A stretch of 48,148 nt of DNA from Gemmatimonadaceae bacterium (GTDB lineage Bacteria > Gemmatimonadota > Gemmatimonadetes > Gemmatimonadales > Gemmatimonadaceae). Positions within the stretch are counted from its first letter, which is position 1, and each line of letters begins with the position of its first letter. Of the stretch, positions 36,501 to 43,759 are shown one piece after another. The DNA lies in the NCBI GenBank assembly GCA_030835125.1, contig JAUQWM010000010.1:1-48148 (forward strand). The letters run 5' to 3'. The notes beneath the pieces are model-generated. The model saw only the letters and a program-made list of their open reading frames with translations. It made no database searches and was not told the origin of the DNA. Position numbers and translations under genes: made by a program.

Positions 36501-37526
36501 CGTGATCGTGCGCCCGACCGGCGACAGGGGCTCGCTCCCCGCGTCGAAGAGGTTGACGGTGAGGGTGATCACGCCCCCCACCTGGACGCTGGCGGGTGAC
36601 GGCACGATCACCGCGCTGGCGACCGGCCTCGGTTGCACCAGCACGTCCACCGAGGTGCTCGGCGTCGTGCCGCCCGGACCGGCCCCGGGTGCCGAGACGG
36701 TGATTGCGACCGCGCCAGGCGTGATCGCGGTGACCAGCCCGTTCGAGGACACCGTGGCGACACCGTCATTGTTCGACTGCCACGTCAGCGGCCGATCGGC
36801 CAGCGGCTGCCCGCCGGCGTCCCGGGCCGTGGCGAAGAGCTGCAGGGTGTTGCCGGCGGCGACCGTCCCCCCGTCCGGGGACACCGAGATGCTGGCTACG
36901 GACGGCGGCAGGACCGTCACCACCGCCGACCCGGTCTTTCCCTCTCCGGTGGCGGAAATGGTCGCGAGTCCCACAGCCACGCCGGTCACCACGCCGTTGT
37001 TATCGACCGTGGCGATCGCCGGGCTGTCACTCGACCACGCCAGTGGCCGGTTCGGCAGAATGCCCCCGGTCCCATCCAGCGCCTCACCCTGCAAGGGAAG
37101 CGACTGCCCCACGACCACGCTGCCGGCCGACGGCGTGACGCGGACGAGCGCGATGGGCCGCTGCTCGACCGTGACGGCGATGGTGCGCGACTGGCCGCCA
37201 CTCGACGCCGCGATCTGCGCGGTTCCCGCCGCCACCGCGGTCACCCCACCGCTCTGGTTGACGGTCACGACCCCCGGGCTCTGGCTCGACCAGAAGACCT
37301 TCGCGCCTGGAAGCAGGGCGCCGCCGGTGCCGTAGACGCGCGCCACGAGACTGGCCGTACCGCCCACCACGAGCTGGAGCACCGGCGGGGCGATCTCGAC
37401 GCGCGTGACCGCCTCGACCTCCGGCGCCAGCGGGTTGTCGCAGGACGCGAGCAGGGCCGTGTAGGCGACGGCGAGGATCCAGCGCCGTCGCCGATCGCGC
37501 GATCGGCCGGGGGTTGCTGCAGGCAC
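30561..37526 (-). CDS. Giant lipoprotein with 7 BIG2 and 16 longer Ig-like repeats
   Basis: A 2321-aa protein. The N-terminus has a basic start, a hydrophobic stretch and a lipobox LLASC near residue 29. Seven BIG2-type domains follow (about 40-655; typical ends GVVTGVAVGLATISA). Then come 16 longer tandem repeats of about 100-105 aa, each built as TQPS...QP..QL.D.SGNPV...VTA.IASG.GTLGGT.TA.TDA.G.ATF..L.ITG..GDRTL.F. Such proteins are usually long surface fibres for adhesion or matrix binding. The start is GTG at 37524-37526, 10 nt after the kinase-RCC1 stop. Long open frames on the other strand are an effect of the repeated, GC-rich codons. Confidence 0.85.
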   Translation of the reverse strand: MPAATPGRSRDRRRRWILAVAYTALLASCDNPLAPEVEAVTRVEIAPPVLQLVVGGTASLVARVYGTGGALLPGAKVFWSSQSPGVVTVNQSGGVTAVAAGTAQIAASSGGQSRTIAVTVEQRPIALVRVTPSAGSVVVGQSLPLQGEALDGTGGILPNRPLAWSSDSPAIATVDNNGVVTGVAVGLATISATGEGKTGSAVVTVLPPSVASISVSPDGGTVAAGNTLQLFATARDAGGQPLADRPLTWQSNNDGVATVSSNGLVTAITPGAVAITVSAPGAGPGGTTPSTSVDVLVQPRPVASAVIVPSPASVQVGGVITLTVNLFDAGSEPLSPVGRTITWATSNAAVATVSGSGSATGVAVGTATITASIVTPGQPNTVQATVALSVSNQPVVAVVVTPDPATVHAGALYARPFSAVALDGANQPLPGRTIVWTSSNQAIARVDAGTGVVTGVAPGTVQIRATSEGIEGVSSVTVDLVPVSAVTVAPAAVTMTPGQEQPLVATPRDSAGNAIAGSALGGRGTTWASSDAAVATVSVAGVVSAVAQGTSTVTATIGGTGGQSSITVNSIPIASIVVAPSPQLLTLGTSVVMTATAQDALGGLLPGRVFTWASDNPLVATVDQAGLVTTVAVGGPVSITATAEGKVGTALVTVIPRPASKLGMSTQPASVAQSGVAIAQQPAVQLLDDINVPVPQAGVVVTAALGSGTGTLGGTLTATTDAAGIATFTDLAITGPAGPYTLAFSAPSLAGVVSGSVILGAGGASQLAVTTQPSPAAVNAVALAQQPAVTLLDGSSNPVALAGVVVTASIATGSGSLGGTLVATTDAAGVATFTDLSITGLAGAFTLRFAAPGLTDAISGTVTLSPGAAAARAMAAQPSATATNGAPFAAQPAVRVTDSGGNPVAAAGVTVTAALASGAATLGGTVAVLTDAAGVATFTDLAITGLAGSYPLDFSAPGLTPVSSTPVGVGAGAATQLALTTQPSAAPQNAIAFPVQPVIQLRDASGNPVAQAGVVVGVALSAGGTGTLGGTLTATTDAAGAATFTGLSITGVTGIRTLDFTSPPLAGVTSANVDVQPGVPTQLALTTPPPGTATSGEVFTSPTVVQLRDVSGNDVPQAGVQVTAAIATGSGATLGGTLATTDAAGAATFSTLTLTGTAGTFTLSFSSGALAPVTSGAVALSAGTGSKLAVIQQPSASVQNAIAFPVQPAIQLQDASSNPVMQAGVQVFANIAGGGGSLGGTTSAFTDASGLATFTNLSITGTAGDRTLLFSASGYLPVSSGTITVTAGLPTSVTINQQPSAAAQSGIAFTTQPIILVRDISSNPVSGVTVTAALASGASALGGTLGVVTDASGLATYTDLVITGPVGSRTISFTVPGPVTATSGTISVGAGTPTGLTITTQPSSPVANDVVFPQQPVVHLQDGAGNPVSGVLVTASIATGGGTLGGTTTATTDGLGNAAFSGLKITGTVGDRTLDFSGATLSNPSNTVSVTVGAATSLAITQQPGSPAVNDLPLSPQPSVQLTDVSGNPLVGVVVTASIASGGGTLGGTTTATTDAAGVATWTNLRITGTIGDRALAFSAASLTTNSGTVTVTPGAATQLALTTAPGGTAANGALLSPQPVVRLRDVSGNDVLANGTPITAALASGAGTLGGTLAVNTDANGVSAFTDLAITGVTGDRTISFTSPGLASATSGTISITPGPPALLTVTGQPSPSAVNDVAFAAQPLIQVNDGSGNPVPGVVVTASIATGAGTLGGTLTATTDALGTAAFTDLKITGVVGDRTLGFAAGLLSGTSNTVGVTAGNATSLSVTLQPDATVQNDAVFTTQPQVTLTDVSGNPVPGVTVTAAIASGGGTLGGTLTAATDVLGVATFSGLKITGLTGIRTLGFTAGALSAPSTNITVTPGAVTQLALLQGPPSTAPNGTTLQPDLTVQLRDISGNDVPTAGTPVTAAIASGAGVLGGTLTVNTNGSGLSTFSDLAITGLVGDRTLSFTIAGPISVTSGIITITPGTPTAMTMAVQPSATVANDAVLPVQPSIQVSDGSGNGVAGVVVTASIASGGGTLGGTLTATTNAAGTATFTGLTITGLTGDRTLGFAGASLTATSGTISVTFGAAHHFTLEQGPSGTAVNDVAFAQQPVIQVRDISGNAVAQSNIGVTATIASGGGTLGGTVTVNTDGTGLATFGDLKITGLIGDRTLDFTSPGIAPLPSGTITISAGTATQLSITVQPSSTAATGVPLTQQPVIQLLDVSGNLVSQGGVTVTVTLASGTGTLGGTVSVDTDGSGVASWAISNDLAITGSGSHTLQFSAGALTPAVSTAIVLP

Positions 37527-37535
37527 CGCGGCTGC

Positions 37536-40304
37536 CTAACGCGCTGGAAGGAGGATCCGGACCGGGCTGCTCGCGCTTTCGCGGTCGCCGCGCCCGATCT
37601 GCCCGTCCACGTTGAACCCCCAGCAGTACGCGGCGCCGGTCTCGGTCGTGGCGCACGCGTGCGCGGCACCGGCGTTGAGCCCGGCCACCCGCTGTACCAC
37701 GCGCACCGGCACCGGCACCGTCTTGTCCACGGTCGTCCCGTCGCCCAGCTGCCCGTAGAAGTTCCGGCCCCAGCACCACGCCGTGCCGTCGCGCCCGCGG
37801 GCGCAACTGAACGTGCTGCCGGCGACGATGGCGGTGAAGGGCGTTGCCCCGCTCACGGTCCGCGGGGTGGGGCTGTCGGTGAGCGTCCCGGCGCCCAGTT
37901 GTCCGTACTGGCTCCGTCCCCAGCAGACGGCGTCGCCCGTGGACGTCACGGCGCAGCTGTGCCAGGTGCCGGCCGCGATGCTGACCAGGGGCGCGTCGGC
38001 GCGGACCCGCACCGGGGACGGGCGGCTGGTCGTCGTGCCGTCGCCGAGCTGGCCGTAGTCGTTCGCGCCCCAGCAGTACGCGGACCCGTCCGACGTGATC
38101 GCGCAGGTGTGGCTCCGGCCGACCGTCAGCGCGGCCACCGAGCCGCCCGGCACCTCCACCGTCACGGGAGACGTGCGTGCCTGACGAGTGCCGTCCCCGA
38201 GCTGCCCCTCGGCATTGGAGCCCCAGCACCAGACGGTGCGCGCGCTCGACAGGCCGCAGGTGTGGTCACGGCCGGCCCGCACCAGGCGGAAAGACACCGC
38301 GCTGTTGAGGCGCACCGGCGCGGTCCGCGACTGGGTCGTCCCGTCGCCCAGCTGGCCCGAACCGTTCGCGCCCCAGCAGACGACCTCGTTTCCCGTGGTG
38401 AGTCCGCAGGAGTGGTTCTGGCCGGCCGAGATCTGCGAGAACGTGAAGTCACCCTGGATGACCTCGGGGGACAGGTTGCCGTTGGCAGTTCCATCCCCGA
38501 GCTGTCCGTCGATGTTGTTCCCCCAGCAGGCGGCGCGCCCGTCGGCGGCGAGGGCACAGGTGTGGCTGCCACCCGCGCCGATGCGAGCCAGGTCGCTGGG
38601 GAAGTTGAGCGTCGGGACGGGCGGAGGCACGACCGCCGGCACCACCGGCGGCGGCGAAACCGGCAGGGTCCCCCGTCCCGCCAGCAGGCTGTCGCCGCGG
38701 GGCGTGGTGCGCGTCGCGACCGGTGGTGTCGTCGCCGCCAGCCGGCCCGAGTCCGCAATCGCCGCCCCGCCCGCGGCCGGGTCTGCCGACGCCGCGACGC
38801 GCGCCGCGGAGTCCGCGGCCACGAACGCCGCGCTGTCGGTCGCCGGGATCACTGGCACGTCGATCGCGCGGTCATCCCGGGTCACGTCAGGCAGCCCGAT
38901 CATCTTCGCGGGCTCCCTGGCCTCGGGTCCGAACTGGACCCAGGCCAGCACCGAGGCGCCGGCGACGAGGAGCGTGACCGCCGCGGCGCGCAGGAACCGC
39001 GATCGGGGGCGATCGGGAATCGCGTTGACCCCGTACGTGAACGGCGTGTTGGCCTGGTGCGCGGGTCGCTGCACCGAGAAGCCGCCGGACGGCGTTGCAC
39101 CGGTGCCTCGCCGCGCCGCCGGGGTCGGCCGCATCGTGGGGATGCGCGCGGGCGTGGGCCGCACCGTCAGGGGCGCGGTCTCGGACGTGGCTGGTGGCGA
39201 TGACTCCCCGGCCTCGACGACCGGCTGGGCGAGTGGCGTGCGCCGGGCTGGATCCTGCGCGGGCACCCCCCCGAGCGGGGTCGGCGGGCGCGCAAACTTC
39301 ACCGTTTCGAGCGCGGCCTCGATCACCGAGTCGCCACGCTCGCGGGCCTGCTGGAAGACGCGCGTGCGACGGCGGCGGCGCTGTGCGGACTCCCACTCCT
39401 TGAAGCCCGGCAGGGCCTGGTCGGAGCCGAGCAGCGTCAGGAACCGCGCGGCGCTGGCCCAGCGCCGGTCCGGGTTCTTCGGCATCAACCCCTCGATGAG
39501 GTACTGCAGGCGCGGGGGGATGTCGTCGCGGAAGGCATCGATCGGCGTGAGCTGGTCGTGCTTCTGCCGGTAGATCACGCTGTACAGGCTTTCGCCCGAC
39601 CAGGGTCGCTCGCCGGTCAGCATCTCCCAGCCGACCATGCCCAGGCTGTACAAGTCGCTCCGGCCGTCGAGCTGGACGCCGTCGATCTGCTCCGGCGCCA
39701 TGTACGTCGGCGTGCCGATCGTGGTGCCGGTGGCGGTGAGCTCGGTGGGGGCGTCCATCACCCGCGCCACGCCGAAGTCGGACAGCATCGCGCGGCCCGA
39801 GGCGGCGTCGAGGAAGATGTTCTCCGGCTTCACGTCGCGATGCACGACGCCGGCGCGATGGGCGTAGGCGAGCGCGCGCGCGATGTCGCGCAGCACCTGC
39901 TCCGCCGCCGCCGCGTCGAACGGGCCGCCTCCGGTCACCGCCTGCTTGAGCGTCTGCCCGGGGATCAGCTGCATAACGAGCGCGACGCTGCGGTCGGACA
40001 GGTGCCGGATGGAATAGACGCCGACGATGTTCGGGTGCTCCAGCTGGGCGACGGTGCGCGCTTCCCGCGCCAGTCGCGCCACGGCCTCCTCGTCGGCGGC
40101 GAAGCGCGGACGCACCACCTTGACGGCGACTTCGCGGCCCAGGTCGCGGTCGCGGGCCCGGAACACCACGGCCATGCCGCCGCGTCCCAGCTCGCCCATC
40201 AGCTCGTAGTCGGCATCGAGCTCGGCCGGCCACAGGTGGGGAACGGCGTCGTCGGCGGGGCGCGCGGGCTCCGTCATCGCCTGGTCCAGGTCGTCACCGG
40301 CCAT
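37536..40304 (-). CDS. Membrane Ser/Thr protein kinase with extracytoplasmic RCC1 seven-repeat propeller
   Basis: A 922-aa protein. Hanks-type kinase at about 33-290: glycine loop GELGRGGMAVVF, Lys62 in AVKVV, catalytic HRDVKPEN (Asp157), DFGVAR and GTPTYMAPEQ, all intact. A Pro/Thr-rich linker leads to one membrane segment (about 438-458). Outside are seven RCC1-type repeats (about 555-920), each with CWG...GQLGDG and a second Cys near HTC, as if each blade held a disulfide. It probably senses something outside and phosphorylates proteins inside, with the neighbouring FHA proteins as readers. The start is ATG at 40302-40304, 16 nt after the FHA gene; ATG 40277 is an alternative. The stop TAG is inside a GCCTAACG octamer. 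Confidence 0.88.
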   Translation of the reverse strand: MAGDDLDQAMTEPARPADDAVPHLWPAELDADYELMGELGRGGMAVVFRARDRDLGREVAVKVVRPRFAADEEAVARLAREARTVAQLEHPNIVGVYSIRHLSDRSVALVMQLIPGQTLKQAVTGGGPFDAAAAEQVLRDIARALAYAHRAGVVHRDVKPENIFLDAASGRAMLSDFGVARVMDAPTELTATGTTIGTPTYMAPEQIDGVQLDGRSDLYSLGMVGWEMLTGERPWSGESLYSVIYRQKHDQLTPIDAFRDDIPPRLQYLIEGLMPKNPDRRWASAARFLTLLGSDQALPGFKEWESAQRRRRRTRVFQQARERGDSVIEAALETVKFARPPTPLGGVPAQDPARRTPLAQPVVEAGESSPPATSETAPLTVRPTPARIPTMRPTPAARRGTGATPSGGFSVQRPAHQANTPFTYGVNAIPDRPRSRFLRAAAVTLLVAGASVLAWVQFGPEAREPAKMIGLPDVTRDDRAIDVPVIPATDSAAFVAADSAARVAASADPAAGGAAIADSGRLAATTPPVATRTTPRGDSLLAGRGTLPVSPPPVVPAVVPPPVPTLNFPSDLARIGAGGSHTCALAADGRAACWGNNIDGQLGDGTANGNLSPEVIQGDFTFSQISAGQNHSCGLTTGNEVVCWGANGSGQLGDGTTQSRTAPVRLNSAVSFRLVRAGRDHTCGLSSARTVWCWGSNAEGQLGDGTRQARTSPVTVEVPGGSVAALTVGRSHTCAITSDGSAYCWGANDYGQLGDGTTTSRPSPVRVRADAPLVSIAAGTWHSCAVTSTGDAVCWGRSQYGQLGAGTLTDSPTPRTVSGATPFTAIVAGSTFSCARGRDGTAWCWGRNFYGQLGDGTTVDKTVPVPVRVVQRVAGLNAGAAHACATTETGAAYCWGFNVDGQIGRGDRESASSPVRILLPAR

Positions 40305-40320
40305 GGGTCGTCGGCACGCC

Positions 40321-41109
40321 TCACCGCGCGTGGAAGACGAAGAGGACCGCGCCCATCTCGAGGCGATCGCCTTCCTCGAGCGTGATCCCGGCGCCATGGT
40401 CGGGCAAGGGCGAACCATTGAGCAGCACCGCGTTGGTCGCGGACAGGTTGACCAGGTGCCACCGCTGGCCGCTGTACGTCATGCTCGCATGCTGCCGGCT
40501 GACCGTCGGGTCCAGGAGCTGGATGTGCCGGAGGGGCGGCCCCTCGCTGCGACCGAACGTGACGGTCATGTCCTCGTCACCCACCTGGCGCGCGAAATGG
40601 ATCTCCTGCCCCACGTCCTCGCCCCCTACGATCTCGAGGCGCCCGGGGAGGAACTCCAGGGTGCCTTCCTCGGCGCGGAAGAAGCGGACCTGGGTCCCCT
40701 GGACCAGGTGCGCCGACGGCGAGCCGGGGCGCGCCTCGGACGGGCGGAACGGACCGGTGGAGATGGTCTCATGGTCCTCGTCAGGCACGACCAGCACGTC
40801 GGGCTCCAGCGCGGGCATCGGCGAAGCCACCGGCGTCACGCTGCGCACGCTGACGGGTGAGGGCTGCCCGATCCGGGGCGACGACCGCGGCGAGTAGCGT
40901 GGTGGCGGCCATTCCTCGCGCGGCAGCGCCGGACGCGGGGCCGTGGCGAGGTCGCCCTGTCCGAGCGGCATAACGAGTATCGGCGCGCCGTGCTCGCGCA
41001 GCTTGCGATCCCGGCGCCAGCGGGCGGCGCGGAGCGCAAGCAGCGTCACTGCCAGCACCAGGGCGAGCAGCCCGACGATGATGCCAATATTGACCAGACT
41101 GACGCGCAT
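40321..41109 (-). CDS. Membrane-anchored FHA-domain protein 1
   Basis: A 262-aa protein. One N-terminal membrane segment (about 7-28), then a basic stretch, a disordered Pro/Ser-rich linker, and a C-terminal FHA domain (about 180-258). The FHA binding residues are visible: GRSEGPPLRHIQL, TVSRQHA and NLSATNAVLLNGSPL. FHA domains bind phosphothreonine peptides. The gene directly precedes the kinase-RCC1 gene (16 nt), so the kinase or its substrate is the likely partner. It is a paralogue of the next FHA gene upstream, sharing GRLE, GQEI.F.RQ, VTFGR and TVSR.HA blocks. Confidence 0.88.
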   Translation of the reverse strand: MRVSLVNIGIIVGLLALVLAVTLLALRAARWRRDRKLREHGAPILVMPLGQGDLATAPRPALPREEWPPPRYSPRSSPRIGQPSPVSVRSVTPVASPMPALEPDVLVVPDEDHETISTGPFRPSEARPGSPSAHLVQGTQVRFFRAEEGTLEFLPGRLEIVGGEDVGQEIHFARQVGDEDMTVTFGRSEGPPLRHIQLLDPTVSRQHASMTYSGQRWHLVNLSATNAVLLNGSPLPDHGAGITLEEGDRLEMGAVLFVFHAR

Positions 41110-41298
41110 CCGAGTCGGTTGGAGGTCGCAAGCAAGCTCACTCCCCGCGTGCCGGGCCGGCTGCAGGCTGGGAGATGCGCGCGCCGGGATTCGTCGCGGC
41201 GGCAGGTACGAGCCGGCCCCGAACGACCCGACGACGCGGGTGCCGAAGCAGGGAAACTTAGAGGAGTCTCAGGGGCGCGCCAGTGCGTTGCGGCGTCG

Positions 41299-42063
41299 TC
41301 ACTTGGCTCGAAAACGAAAGACGACCTCACCCATCTCGATCCGGTCGCCATCTCGCAGGATTACCGAGCCGTTCTCGGCCGGCAGCGGCCTGCCGTTGAC
41401 CCCGGCAGGATTGGTGGCGGAGAGGTTGGTTATCCGCCAGTCCCTGTCCTCGAGGGACACCTTGGCGTGCAGCCGGCTGACCGTCGGTTCGTGGAGCTGG
41501 ACGTGCCGGTACGGAATACCGTCCTGGCGGCCGAACGTGACCTCCGTCACGGCCGCGCCCGGCTGGCGAACGAAGCGGATCTCCTGTCCGATCTCGCGCC
41601 CTTCGATGACCTCCAGCCGTCCCGGAAGGAACTGCAGGGTTCCATCGAGGGGACGGTGCATGCGCAAAGGAGGCCTTGGCTCGCCCGGCATGACGGCCCC
41701 GGCCCGTTCGCCAACCGTTTCCAGGCGCAGGCGCGGCGGGTCCCCCGCGCCATAGGGGGCGGCTCCGAGCGTCCCGGTAGCCGCCTCACGGCGAGGGGGG
41801 GCAAAGGGGGAGACGGTTTGCGCGTTGCTGCCTCGGGGCGGCGTGGCGGCGCTGGCGCCAATGGCCGCGTTCGCTTCGGGTGTCGGGGGCCGTGTGGGAC
41901 GCGGGGGGACGACGATCGACGGGTCGGCGAATGCGGCGAGGGTGATGCCCTGTTGGCGCTGCCGGTGACGGCGGGCGCGCGGCAGGACAAGCCCGAAGAG
42001 GAGGGCGATCGCGACCGCCACGATGGGGATGCCGACGATAATCAACAGCCGGGAGACGCCCAC
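41299..42063 (-). CDS. Membrane-anchored FHA-domain protein 2
   Basis: A 254-aa protein with the same plan as its neighbour: N-terminal membrane segment (VSRLLIIVGIPIVAVAIALL), linker, C-terminal FHA domain (EVTFGRQDGIPYRHVQL, TVSRLHAKVSL, NLSATNPAGVNGRPLP). I place the start at GTG (42061-42063), immediately before the membrane segment. A TTG at 42115-42117 would add 18 His/Arg-rich residues and is less likely. It is the first gene of the FHA-FHA-kinase-Ig-TPR series. The 189 nt that follow it before the second FHA gene hold no feature I can support. Confidence 0.82.
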   Translation of the reverse strand: MGVSRLLIIVGIPIVAVAIALLFGLVLPRARRHRQRQQGITLAAFADPSIVVPPRPTRPPTPEANAAIGASAATPPRGSNAQTVSPFAPPRREAATGTLGAAPYGAGDPPRLRLETVGERAGAVMPGEPRPPLRMHRPLDGTLQFLPGRLEVIEGREIGQEIRFVRQPGAAVTEVTFGRQDGIPYRHVQLHEPTVSRLHAKVSLEDRDWRITNLSATNPAGVNGRPLPAENGSVILRDGDRIEMGEVVFRFRAK

Positions 42064-42225
42064 GTTCGTTGCCCGCCTCTGATGAGAATGGTGCCCATCG
42101 GTCCCGCGCCCCTGCAATCTATCACCGTTCGCGTCAGGCAGAGCGACGAGCTACGGTGACGGGCTCCGGCAACCGACGCGTGAGGCAGGCGCGCGGATAC
42201 GCGCCTGCATGGGTGAGGGTGCCGA

Positions 42226-42254
42226 TTGTGATTGCCCTCAGTGGGGATTAGGTT
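42226..42254 (+). promoter_or_regulatory. Candidate promoter for tRNA-Ile
   Basis: TTGTGA (42226-42231), 17-nt spacer, TAGGTT (42249-42254), 15 nt before the tRNA 5' end, in an AT-richer patch. A 9-bp hairpin (GCAGGCGCG/CGCGCCTGC, 42185-42208) lies just upstream. Confidence 0.4.
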
Positions 42255-42269
42255 CCGCCGTTCTGGTAA

Positions 42270-42343
<74 letters not shown>

Positions 42344-42357
42344 TCGTACGACACGCG

Positions 42358-42392
42358 AAACCCCGCCTGGACGTTCCGTCCTGGCGGGGTTT
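42358..42392. terminator. Strong intrinsic terminator after tRNA-Ile, works both ways
   Basis: AAACCCCGCCTGGACG (42358-42373), loop TTC, then CGTCCTGGCGGGGTTT (42377-42392): 15 of 16 positions pair. A and T ends allow termination of the tRNA transcript and of the minus-strand lipoprotein gene that ends at 42432. Confidence 0.9.
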
Positions 42393-42431
42393 CCTCATCG
42401 ACACAGGTGCATCTCCGGCCGAGCCCGGCGC

Positions 42432-43697
42432 TCACTCCGGCCGGCTGATTCCGTAGAGCCTGATGTGCGTGACGCCATCTGCGTCATCCCAGCGTGCCAG
42501 GAACAGCCCGCCTGCGATGTCGAGGGGAGTGGCACCCGCCGGGATGCGCACGGTCCCGAGCCAGCGACCGCTCGACTCGATGACCTCCCATTCGCCAGGC
42601 GCCCGCTCCGCCTGCCAATGCGGCGTCCGTTCCACCCACAGGTCGCCCTCCGCGCTCACCGCGAAGGTACGGTACGCGGGGCGCGTCGCGGGGAACTCGA
42701 TGCGCTGCGCCGCCTCGTCCAGGCTCACCGGCCGGAATCCGGGCGTCAGCGCCGAGATGGCGTGGAGTTCCGACGTACGCCACGCCGCGAGCTCGCCCGG
42801 ATCGATGCGCACCGCCGCGGGCGACCAGCGCACACTGCCCACCAGGCGGCCATCCTGGTCGTACCGGTCGATGCGTGCCCCATCGCCCCTGCCTAACCAG
42901 AAGCCGGCCGGATGCCACCGGAGCGTCGTGGTCGGAGCGTACGGGGACTCGAGCGAGGCGATGAAGCCGGGGGCCATCACCACGATCGTCTCCCGCCAGG
43001 GCCATCGCCCCAGGAGGGCGTCGCGCGTCCCATCGGCACGGACCCGGACCACCGCGAGCGTCTCGTGCAGGGCCACGATCGGCAGCTCGGAACGCAGGCT
43101 GCTCGTGATGGACACCAGGAAGCTCCCGTCGCTCCATCGTCCCTCGGGACGTCCCTGGTCGAGGTGGTAACTCCGTCCATACCGTCCCGCGGCATCGAGC
43201 AACGAGACGCGCTTCAGGTTCGGATCCCAGGCGAGAAGGGAGTCGCCGGCCGGCCGCAAACGCGAAAGCGACTCGTACTCGCCCGGTCCTCCACCCTTCC
43301 GTCCCGCGGTCGCCCGCAACGCGCCGCGCAGGTCGTAGCGGCGGATCGTGCGATCGCTCGCTTCCCCCACGACGAAGGTCGAGTCGGGGAGCAGCCTCGC
43401 CCCCGCGATCGAGCTGAATTGCAGCGTCGAGTCGTTCTCGTCGGCGCCGACATCCACCAGCGGGACGGAATCCACGCGCCAGCGGGTGGCGTCCGTCCAG
43501 GCCGGGGCCGTGCTGACGGCGATGCGGACTCCCGCGGAATCGCTGGTGTGAAAGGTCGTCTCGCGCGCCGGGTCGCCGCATCCCAGGACCAACCCAAGAC
43601 CGAGCACGCGTGCCGCGACCCCTGGCCATGTGGTGCGCGCCCCGTGCCCCGGGATCCACCCCCAATGCCGCGACGGACTCGTCAGGCGGTGTGACAC
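42432..43697 (-). CDS. 6-bladed beta-propeller lipoprotein
   Basis: About 421 aa from GTG (43695-43697). The signal region ends in a lipobox LVLGC. The rest has the repeated beta pattern of 6-bladed propeller proteins (TIRRYDLRGALRATAGRKGG, GPGEYESLSRLRP, KRVSLLDAAGRYGRSY, ARIDRYDQDGRLVGSVRWSP). It is probably on the outer face of a membrane with an unknown ligand. The start is uncertain: the frame stays open further upstream, but that stretch runs through the terminator of the desaturase gene (43698-43732), and a later GTG nearer the lipobox is possible. Confidence 0.75.
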   Translation of the reverse strand: MSHRLTSPSRHWGWIPGHGARTTWPGVAARVLGLGLVLGCGDPARETTFHTSDSAGVRIAVSTAPAWTDATRWRVDSVPLVDVGADENDSTLQFSSIAGARLLPDSTFVVGEASDRTIRRYDLRGALRATAGRKGGGPGEYESLSRLRPAGDSLLAWDPNLKRVSLLDAAGRYGRSYHLDQGRPEGRWSDGSFLVSITSSLRSELPIVALHETLAVVRVRADGTRDALLGRWPWRETIVVMAPGFIASLESPYAPTTTLRWHPAGFWLGRGDGARIDRYDQDGRLVGSVRWSPAAVRIDPGELAAWRTSELHAISALTPGFRPVSLDEAAQRIEFPATRPAYRTFAVSAEGDLWVERTPHWQAERAPGEWEVIESSGRWLGTVRIPAGATPLDIAGGLFLARWDDADGVTHIRLYGISRPE

Positions 43698-43732
43698 GAA
43701 ACCCCCGCCGGGCAACCCGGCGGGGGTCTCGA
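43698..43732 (-). terminator. Intrinsic terminator of the desaturase gene
   Basis: On the minus strand GACCCCCGCCGGG-TTG-CCCGGCGGGGGTTTC: a near-perfect long stem with a 3-nt loop and a short T run. It lies 28 nt past the desaturase stop. Confidence 0.85.
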
Positions 43733-43759
43733 TCGTCGCGGACGTACGTGGGCCCGGAC

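Noticed and set aside
30622-39203. Very long plus-strand open frames (up to about 860 codons) opposite the Ig-repeat and kinase genes
   Set aside because: They mirror the repeated GC-rich codons of the real minus-strand genes, have no domain signatures, start signals or sensible composition, and break at arbitrary points.
41110-41298. Possible gene or RNA between the two FHA genes
   Set aside because: No start, Shine-Dalgarno, hairpin or convincing promoter was seen in these 189 nt.
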